Assembly (NCBI GenBank): GCA_044448685.1
Contig: JBIOHC010000048.1
Location: 1-34,167, forward strand
Length of the DNA stretch: 34,167 nt
Source of the DNA: Palsa-965 sp044448685
GTDB lineage: Bacteria; Bacteroidota; Bacteroidia; Palsa-965
Reading direction: 5' to 3'
A program made the position numbers and the translations under genes. A model generated the notes under the pieces. It did no database searches. It was not told the origin of the DNA and saw nothing but the letters and a program-made list of their open reading frames with translations. Of the stretch, positions 15,847 through 22,346 are shown one piece after another. Within the stretch, counting starts at the first letter, position 1; every line of letters starts with the position of its first letter.

Positions 15847-17631
15847 TTAACGGAATTGATAGGGTATGCCTTCCGTAGCCTGAGTGAGCAGATCAGCACT
15901 TGCATCTGTTGCAATAGCACGGCCTTCTATTTTTGGTGACACCGGTGAATATTCAGCCAGGTAGCTTTCCATGACATCATGCAACAAAATTCCCTGAGGC
16001 ACTGGGTTGTGTACATTCATCATACGGCACAGCATATTGTCCGGATCTCCTTCTCTTTCACAGGCGGCCATGGTATATATCTTTTCCGGATCCAGACATT
16101 CTCCTTTTATCTTCACTTCCTGAACCCGCTCTCCTTTTTTATTGTTGATGGTAAAGGTGACCTGCATACCCTGAAAACGGACAAACCATCCTCCAAAACG
16201 TTTGGTAGCATCTTTGGCAAAGACATTCTCCAGCTCCTTTTCCAGCCAGTTCAGAATTTGTCTCCCTTTTACATCGGCTGTCTTTACCTGTGAATTGACC
16301 GGCAGCATACTCCACAGGTACTCTCTGGTAATATCGGCCATTCCTGTATGCGCATCGGGTACCAGGGGCGGACAAAAACGGAATCCGTTAGAAACGACAA
16401 TATCTGTTTTCATCTTCCACATCACGGCATCCGTGATGAGGTTATCCATAGGCGTCTCGAGAATGTAATACCGCACCAGTGGTGTCCTGGTCTGACCGAT
16501 TACCTGACTCAGTACTTTGTTGTAAGGTTTCTTGATAGACTCAACAAGGTGCTTCATTTCCGGATCTTCAGGATACTTCTCCGGGTCCACATCAATCAGT
16601 TCGTAATGTTCATCTTTGATCTTTCCGTTTTCAATAACGATATCGAGCTTGCCTACAAAAGATGCAAATGCTCCGGGTTCTGTAACCTTGCTGTATTTAC
16701 CCTGCAACGGTTCGCGTATACGTTCATGGGTATCGGCACCGAGTATATAATCGACTCCCTGGGCACAGGGCTCATTGGCCAGGTTGAGCTGCTGGGCCAG
16801 GCCCATGTGGGAAACAACAAATACCATGGCACAGCCTCTTTCCTCTCTTAATATCTTCACATATTTTCCCAGGTCCTTTTCCGGCTTGGTAAATTGTATT
16901 CCTTTGGAATAGGCAGGACTTTGGCGCACCGGCGTGAGCGGATCATTGTATCCTATGAAACCAATGCGTGTTCCGCCAATATTGAATATCTGGTATGGCG
17001 GAAAGAGCGTGCCGTGCTCCAGGTCATCATTATTAAACATATTGGCGCAGACCTTTGCTGCGGCATATCCATTCATATTATGCTGCAGCATTCGCTTTCC
17101 GTATACCACTTCCCAGTTACCCGGAAGCACAAGGTCATAGTTCAGCTTATCCATCAGTGGCATCATGGCCTGCCCCTGTGTCAGTGAAGTAATACCACTG
17201 CCCTGGAAACAGTCACCCCCGTCGAGTAACAGCGTATTGCCCGGATTCTCTTTACGAAGTGTATTTATCAGCGTCTGAAGGTTGGAGAATCCGCCCCGTT
17301 TACGGTAGGCAGGCTTTCCGCTTTCCCAGAAAAATTCATCATGAATATCCAGCTGCCCGTGAATATCTGTCGTATGCAACAGCGTAATGCGTTGCGCTTT
17401 CCCATTTCCGATAGCCGGGTTTTTAATAATTTCATTCAGATGCCCCTTGTCCTGAAGCCACCAGGAAACAGCAGGCCCAAGCCCCATTCCAATCCCTGCC
17501 AGACCCGCATAACGGATAAAATCCCTCCGGCTCTGATCATGCTGTTCCTTTTTCTCCTCTACATTCTCAGGCAAGGCCTGCCCGTGGCAGGAACAGGTAC
17601 AACCTGGTTTAGTGCATCCTTGTTCGCTCAT
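15847..17631 (-). CDS. SoxB-like metallophosphoesterase / 5'-nucleotidase family protein, Tat-exported
   Basis: This 594-aa protein has a calcineurin-like metallophosphoesterase domain and a 5'-nucleotidase C-terminal domain. Metal-site motifs are D89xH91 (HTTDIHGQL), D140 (LLDGGDCFQGS), N172-W173-E174 (GNWEVVYG) and H275 (VVSHMG), with D300-T-H302 (GADTHER). Ordinary 5'-nucleotidases have GNHE and GGHTH. Here the first His is Trp, as I recall for the thiosulfohydrolase SoxB (HWE), and the second is Asp. SoxB removes sulfate from thiosulfate-derived conjugates on SoxYZ. No soxYZ is seen here, so the substrate is open. A Tat signal (SRRDFIRYAGLAG, from residue 34) follows an unusual Cys-rich extension (GCTKPGCTCSCHG, residues 5-17). 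The adjacent YeeE/YedE and TsdA-like genes support a sulfur role; a nucleotidase remains possible. Confidence 0.78.
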   Translation of the reverse strand: MSEQGCTKPGCTCSCHGQALPENVEEKKEQHDQSRRDFIRYAGLAGIGMGLGPAVSWWLQDKGHLNEIIKNPAIGNGKAQRITLLHTTDIHGQLDIHDEFFWESGKPAYRKRGGFSNLQTLINTLRKENPGNTLLLDGGDCFQGSGITSLTQGQAMMPLMDKLNYDLVLPGNWEVVYGKRMLQHNMNGYAAAKVCANMFNNDDLEHGTLFPPYQIFNIGGTRIGFIGYNDPLTPVRQSPAYSKGIQFTKPEKDLGKYVKILREERGCAMVFVVSHMGLAQQLNLANEPCAQGVDYILGADTHERIREPLQGKYSKVTEPGAFASFVGKLDIVIENGKIKDEHYELIDVDPEKYPEDPEMKHLVESIKKPYNKVLSQVIGQTRTPLVRYYILETPMDNLITDAVMWKMKTDIVVSNGFRFCPPLVPDAHTGMADITREYLWSMLPVNSQVKTADVKGRQILNWLEKELENVFAKDATKRFGGWFVRFQGMQVTFTINNKKGERVQEVKIKGECLDPEKIYTMAACEREGDPDNMLCRMMNVHNPVPQGILLHDVMESYLAEYSPVSPKIEGRAIATDASADLLTQATEGIPYQFR

Positions 17632-17662
17632 CTCTTCTTTCTTACAGTTCTCTTAATTCCCG

Positions 17663-18073
17663 TTAATGAGGCAGCCTGTCTTTCAGGAGTCCATAAACAA
17701 ATGTGCCCAGCACTGCACTGATAAGCACCACAGCCACTACCCCCATTCCACTTCCGATTAATGCATACAAGGGTCCGGGGCAGGCGCCTGTCATAGCCCA
17801 TCCCAAACCAAAGATAAATCCGCCAATGATATTACCTTTCGTAAACTCCTTGTCGGCAATACGGATTTCTGTCCCGTCCATACTTTTTACTTTATTGCGC
17901 TTGATGAGCATAATGCTGATCATGCCCACCACAATTGCGGAACCGATAATTCCATACATCTGGAAGGACTGAAAACGAAACATTTCCTGGATACGAAACC
18001 AGGAAATCACTTCTGTTTTGATAAGAATGATACCAAAGATAAATCCCAAAACTAAAAAACGAATATTTTTCAT
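17663..18073 (-). CDS. YeeE/YedE-type (DUF6691-like) sulfur transporter half, second
   Basis: This 136-aa membrane protein has four hydrophobic segments. The hallmark is FGLGWAMTGACPGPLYALIGSG (residues about 88-109), the conserved Cys-containing loop of the short YeeE/YedE partner protein. Related proteins import thiosulfate or other reduced sulfur species, using conserved Cys residues in the pore. It follows the longer half after 3 bp, so the two likely form a pair equivalent to one full-length YeeE. It is 31 bp upstream of the SoxB-like gene. Substrate is inferred. Confidence 0.85.
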   Translation of the reverse strand: MKNIRFLVLGFIFGIILIKTEVISWFRIQEMFRFQSFQMYGIIGSAIVVGMISIMLIKRNKVKSMDGTEIRIADKEFTKGNIIGGFIFGLGWAMTGACPGPLYALIGSGMGVVAVVLISAVLGTFVYGLLKDRLPH

Positions 18074-18076
18074 GGC

Positions 18077-18637
18077 TCAGAGTTTAAAAATGATTGGAAG
18101 AATAAACCAGGTCATTGCCAGTCCTCCGGCAAAGAAACAACACGTGGCAATAAGCGAAGGCCATTGCAGATTGCTCAGGCCCATAATTGCATGACCCGAC
18201 GTGCATCCTCCTGCATAGCGTGTTCCGAAACCCACAAAGAAGCCACCTACAACAAGCAGCAGGAATCCTTTCAGGGTTAACAGGGAATGCAGGTTGAAAA
18301 TCTCAGCGGGTGCAAGTCCTGAATACTCTTTAATACCCATTAAAGAAAGATCATTAACCGTACCTGGTGAAATACGGACCGGAGCAGGGTTCATAAAGAA
18401 AAAACCCGCTACGAGCCCTCCGAGTGCTACACCGAAAACAAAAATGAGGTTCCAGCTTTCCGCTTTCCAATCGTATTTGAAAAACTTAGCATTTGTGGGA
18501 ATACAGGCTGCACAGATATGCCTTAAGGTCGACGATACTCCAAAGGGTTTATTGCCCAGAATAAGCAATGCCGGGACCATCAGTCCTATCAGAGGGCCTG
18601 CAATATACCAGGGCCAGGGTTGTGTCAGTATGTTCAT
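18077..18637 (-). CDS. YeeE/YedE-type sulfur transporter half, first
   Basis: This 186-aa membrane protein has about five hydrophobic segments. The signature GFGTRYAGGCTSGHAIMG (about residues 137-154) is the YeeE/YedE motif with its conserved Cys. Another Cys-bearing loop, RHICAACIPTNAKFF, lies near residue 40. Its start overlaps the stop of the cytochrome gene (ATGA), showing translational coupling. It pairs with the 136-aa half immediately downstream. Confidence 0.88.
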   Translation of the reverse strand: MNILTQPWPWYIAGPLIGLMVPALLILGNKPFGVSSTLRHICAACIPTNAKFFKYDWKAESWNLIFVFGVALGGLVAGFFFMNPAPVRISPGTVNDLSLMGIKEYSGLAPAEIFNLHSLLTLKGFLLLVVGGFFVGFGTRYAGGCTSGHAIMGLSNLQWPSLIATCCFFAGGLAMTWFILPIIFKL

Positions 18638-19698
18638 TTTGGTTTTTTTTGTTGATGTTTAGTATTCCATTCTTTAATTGCTGCATAAGGTCCGTACCGG
18701 TGTTGTTGTACCGAAAAAGGGTCGGCATAAGGTCCAAAAGGATTATCAACAGGCTTTCCTCCAAGGCGGGGCCAGTCTGATTTTATATCTCCTGCAGGCC
18801 GGGGCATAGAATTTACATAGGCTGCAATATCCCAGGCTTCTTCATTACTCAGCTGTGTAAGTTCATGTGTAGCACCGTAAGGCATATTGTTCCTGATATA
18901 GCCTGCAAAACGGGTGAGACGATATAATCCGGCTCCGTCATTGTAACTATGAGCTCCCCATAAAGGCGGATACTGATAGGCCATCCCATCGGGATTTAAC
19001 TTTCCTTGCCCATCGGCTCCGTGACAGGAAACACATTTGGAAACAAAAAGTGTTTTTCCTTTTTCCGGATCTGCAGACCTGTCCATAAAAGGCAAATCCT
19101 CTATTCCGCTTCCCGCTGGTTTAACTCCCTTTTTCACATCTTTTCCAAGCCAGCATATATAGGCCTTGATAGCCTGCATCTCGGCCGAAAGAGTATCCAG
19201 TGCACTCCCGTTCAGACTTCGTTCAAGGCAATCATTCACACGTTTGTAAATATTTTCTGTCTTGCCCGACCGCTCCCTGAACTTAGGATAGGTTGATGCA
19301 ACCGCACTGAAATTATTTCCGAAAGGACGCGTACCTGCATCAAGGTGGCAGTTCTGGCAATTCATTCCATTCGTGGTATGCGATACACTTCCTCTCGGTC
19401 CGAGGTACAAAGCTGTGTTCCGTATCAGAGCTTGTCCGTATAAAATGCGTTTGCTGTCAGGATCCTGTTGTATAGTAAGAGTATCCGGAGCCTTCCAATA
19501 ATTTTTGGCTACAGCAGAAGGAGAAGAAAAAGCTTCCGGTGAACGAATGTTCTTTTCTGCATACAGATGCGGCATACCGAATAACAACACATACAGCAGC
19601 ACGGCTATCACACCCGTAAGTATAGAAACAAGCAGGAGTAAACGGTGTATAACCGTAGCCATATGATTGCGCTCTTTTCCCGGATCAGGCTTGTGCAT
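18634..19698 (-). CDS. Diheme c-type cytochrome, TsdA (thiosulfate dehydrogenase)-like
   Basis: This 354-aa protein has an N-terminal hydrophobic anchor (about residues 20-40) and two heme-c motifs, CQNCH (114-118) and CVSCH (222-226). The surroundings of heme 1 (NCHLDAGTRPFGNN ... FRERSG ... VNDCLERSLNG) match TsdA. Its hallmark is a Cys axial ligand about 40 residues after heme 1; here C157 is the candidate. M272 (NNMPYG) is the candidate distal ligand of heme 2. TsdA oxidises two thiosulfate to tetrathionate in the periplasm. I start at 19698, overlapping the kinase stop; the ATG at 19662 is an alternative. It is translationally coupled to the YeeE/YedE gene. Activity and direction are not shown by sequence. 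Confidence 0.85.
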   Translation of the reverse strand: MHKPDPGKERNHMATVIHRLLLLVSILTGVIAVLLYVLLFGMPHLYAEKNIRSPEAFSSPSAVAKNYWKAPDTLTIQQDPDSKRILYGQALIRNTALYLGPRGSVSHTTNGMNCQNCHLDAGTRPFGNNFSAVASTYPKFRERSGKTENIYKRVNDCLERSLNGSALDTLSAEMQAIKAYICWLGKDVKKGVKPAGSGIEDLPFMDRSADPEKGKTLFVSKCVSCHGADGQGKLNPDGMAYQYPPLWGAHSYNDGAGLYRLTRFAGYIRNNMPYGATHELTQLSNEEAWDIAAYVNSMPRPAGDIKSDWPRLGGKPVDNPFGPYADPFSVQQHRYGPYAAIKEWNTKHQQKKPK

Positions 19699-20638
19699 TA
19701 GGAACTTTAGCTTGATGTTTTTTCCAGATAAGGGATGCAGCGCCGAGAATGGCTGCATCATTTTCGGCCAGAAGTGACAAGCCTAACTTAACCTTGTTGC
19801 GGTATACATGTAACAGATTAGCCTCCATACTCTGACGCGCAGGCTCCAGAATCCAGATGCCGGCCTGGGCCAGACCACCGAATAAAAAGATATCTGACGG
19901 ACTTGTATAGGCCACACTATTTGCCAATGCCAGTCCCAGCAAACGACCTGTATAATTAAATGCATCTATGGCAGCCTGATGGCCTGTCTCTGCCAGATCG
20001 AAAATATATTTCGCATCTATGCCCGGCCTGTCATGCTCACCTGTGAGTTCTAAAAATGTTGTACGTATACCTGTAGCCGAACAATAGGTTTCCAGACAAC
20101 CCTTCCTTCCGCAACCGCATAAGCGTCCATCCGGAATCAGAATCACATGCCCCATTTCTCCAGCCATACCATCATGCCCGTATACAAGTTCACCGTTCAC
20201 CACTATGCCGCTTCCCAAACCTGTACCCAGTGTAACGAATAAAAAATTCTTCAGCCCTTTCGCTGCCCCGAATATCATTTCACCCAGAGCTCCTGCATTG
20301 GCATCGTTGGTAATAACAGAATCGGTGTGGAGATGCTTTTGAAAATAGGATGCAAGGGGAATAATTCCACTCCATTTAAGATTGGGAGCATGCTCTATAC
20401 AGCCTGAATAATAATTTCCGCTGGGTGCTCCTATTCCTGCACCAATGAGTTCGGAATGACCTGTATTTATCCTGAGCTGTTCCGCTTTCAGACCGAGTGC
20501 TATTACCAGCTCTTCCGCCGTATCAAAGGCATTGGTAGGCACCGTGCTGCGCGCTGTAATATGGCCCTGTTCATCCACCAGCCCTATAACGGAATTGGTA
20601 CCTCCTATATCTATACCTGCGGCAAGCTTCTTTTGCAT
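19685..20638 (-). CDS. ROK family sugar kinase
   Basis: This 317-aa protein contains the ATP-binding AGIDIGGTNSVIG at the N-terminus, the catalytic TNDANAGALGE, GTGLGSGIVVNG, and the ROK zinc motif CGCGRKGCLETYCS with the preceding GEMGH. ROK kinases of this type phosphorylate glucose, mannose, N-acetylglucosamine or N-acetylmannosamine in the cytosol. Position between the sugar importer (6 bp upstream) and glycan hydrolases points to GlcNAc or mannose as substrate (inference). The stop overlaps the presumed start of the cytochrome gene by 14 bp. Confidence 0.93.
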   Translation of the reverse strand: MQKKLAAGIDIGGTNSVIGLVDEQGHITARSTVPTNAFDTAEELVIALGLKAEQLRINTGHSELIGAGIGAPSGNYYSGCIEHAPNLKWSGIIPLASYFQKHLHTDSVITNDANAGALGEMIFGAAKGLKNFLFVTLGTGLGSGIVVNGELVYGHDGMAGEMGHVILIPDGRLCGCGRKGCLETYCSATGIRTTFLELTGEHDRPGIDAKYIFDLAETGHQAAIDAFNYTGRLLGLALANSVAYTSPSDIFLFGGLAQAGIWILEPARQSMEANLLHVYRNKVKLGLSLLAENDAAILGAASLIWKKHQAKVPNAQA

Positions 20639-20644
20639 ATGATG

Positions 20645-22249
20645 TTAATCTATTTCCGGATGATCTTTCCCTACAGCCGCATCATAATCTATCCCCTGTT
20701 TCTGCAACACAAATTTAACCCTCCATCCGTAAAAAGCAAGATAAGCAAAACAAATAAGAGGAATAACATAGGAGGCATGTATACCCGCTTTACTGTCGGC
20801 AAGGCTACCTTGTAAAGGAGGAATAATCGCTCCTCCCAAAATCATCATGATGAGGAAAGAGGATCCCTGGCTGGTATATTTACCCAGACCGGCAATAGAA
20901 AGTGAAAAGATACAAGGCCACATAACCGAACAGAATAGGCCTCCGCTCAGGAAGGCGAATGTTGCAATTTTTCCGGTAGTCAGCAAACCGATGATCATCC
21001 CTGCTCCTGCCATAATGGAAAACAGGATCATGGTGCGGACTGGCTTTTCGGCAGCAAAGAAAAACCCGGCTATCAGTATACCTACACAAATAAGATAGGG
21101 TAACAAACCGCTTACACTATTGCCCCGAATCATATTCACACCCAGTATGACCGAGAAAGCAAGCAGGGGAATAAACAAAGTCAGAACCTTTTTCAGCCAC
21201 CCTTTTGGATTGAATACCGTGATGGCTCCCACCCAGCGCCCAATCATCAGGCTGCCCCAGTACAGGGATGCATACTGGTCTATCTGCGCCTTATCTATTT
21301 TCCCGAACTCAGGAGTCTTGAGCAAGGCCCCAAGATTACTTTGTGTAGTCACTTCCACACCTACATAAACAAAAATGGCTATCATCCCCAGTATAAGCTG
21401 GGGGTATTGCATAGCTCCCCAGCCTTCCCCGTTCTTTCCGGCGAGGATATAGGATCCTATCAGTATACATAGAACTCCTGCCAGACAACCCGATAGCAGC
21501 AAGACTTTGTCCACATCGGTAAGAAAACCCAGAGCGATGACCCCAGCAAGCAGAGCTGTAAGCAGGAACATGGCCCAGGTAGCCTTATTCGTTTTGCCGA
21601 ATTTTTCATTCGTGGTCACTTCCGGCAAACGGCTGAAAGCAAAAATCAGGACTACGAGCAAAAAGACCCCTGCCAGGATAAGATAGAGTTTGTTGATAGA
21701 GCTGATATCCGCTTCTGCAGCTCCGCTGATACTGCCAAAGAGAAAGAAGCTGACAATAAGCGGGCCCAGTGTTGTACCGAATGAATTGACCCCTCCTCCG
21801 AGGTTCAGCCGGTGTGCGCCTGTAGCAGGGTTGCCAAGGGCTATCACAAACGGATTGGCAGCTGTCTGCTGTATGGAAAATCCGAGTGCTATCAGAAAAA
21901 AAGCGCCCAGTATCAATGCAAAAGATCCGGAATGTACGGCGCTGATCATGGCAAATGCCCCGAGTATGGAGATAACCAGACCGAAAATAATTCCTTTGCG
22001 GTAACCGATACGGTTTAAGACATCAGAACCGTTGGCTGCAGAACTCAGATAAAGAAGGAAGGACCCTATGAAATAAGCTCCATAGAAGGCACTGTCTATA
22101 AGCTGGCTCTCCATCTGGGTGAGATGAAAATGAGCCTTGCAGAAAGGAATAAAGATACTGTTGGATGCGGCCAGAAAACCCCAGAAAAAAAAGACGGTAA
22201 TAAGAATGTAAAGAGAGGAACGGGAATACTTAGCGGTGTTAGATGTCAT
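20645..22249 (-). CDS. FucP-type sugar MFS transporter
   Basis: This 534-aa protein has about 12 or more transmembrane helices. The N-terminus (FFFWGFLAASNSIFIPFCKAHF) and the helix around QLIDSAFYGAYFIGSFLLYL match the FucP/glucose-galactose symporter branch of the major facilitator superfamily. It is longer than typical FucP (about 430 aa), with the extra length in central helices and loops (around EVTTNEKFGKTNKATWAM and the ILAGKNGEGWGAMQYPQ region). It would import monosaccharides by H+ symport and is the first gene of the eight-gene operon. A TACTTTTC at 22272-22279, one base off the -7 consensus, is the best promoter candidate. Confidence 0.93.
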   Translation of the reverse strand: MTSNTAKYSRSSLYILITVFFFWGFLAASNSIFIPFCKAHFHLTQMESQLIDSAFYGAYFIGSFLLYLSSAANGSDVLNRIGYRKGIIFGLVISILGAFAMISAVHSGSFALILGAFFLIALGFSIQQTAANPFVIALGNPATGAHRLNLGGGVNSFGTTLGPLIVSFFLFGSISGAAEADISSINKLYLILAGVFLLVVLIFAFSRLPEVTTNEKFGKTNKATWAMFLLTALLAGVIALGFLTDVDKVLLLSGCLAGVLCILIGSYILAGKNGEGWGAMQYPQLILGMIAIFVYVGVEVTTQSNLGALLKTPEFGKIDKAQIDQYASLYWGSLMIGRWVGAITVFNPKGWLKKVLTLFIPLLAFSVILGVNMIRGNSVSGLLPYLICVGILIAGFFFAAEKPVRTMILFSIMAGAGMIIGLLTTGKIATFAFLSGGLFCSVMWPCIFSLSIAGLGKYTSQGSSFLIMMILGGAIIPPLQGSLADSKAGIHASYVIPLICFAYLAFYGWRVKFVLQKQGIDYDAAVGKDHPEID

Positions 22250-22346
22250 AGGCTTAACAGGAATTAATCAGCGAAAAGTAGCCAATTATATGTTCCCTGC
22301 TCGTGACAGAAAGAGCTTATTATAAGCAATCTGTGTTTGAAAAGTA

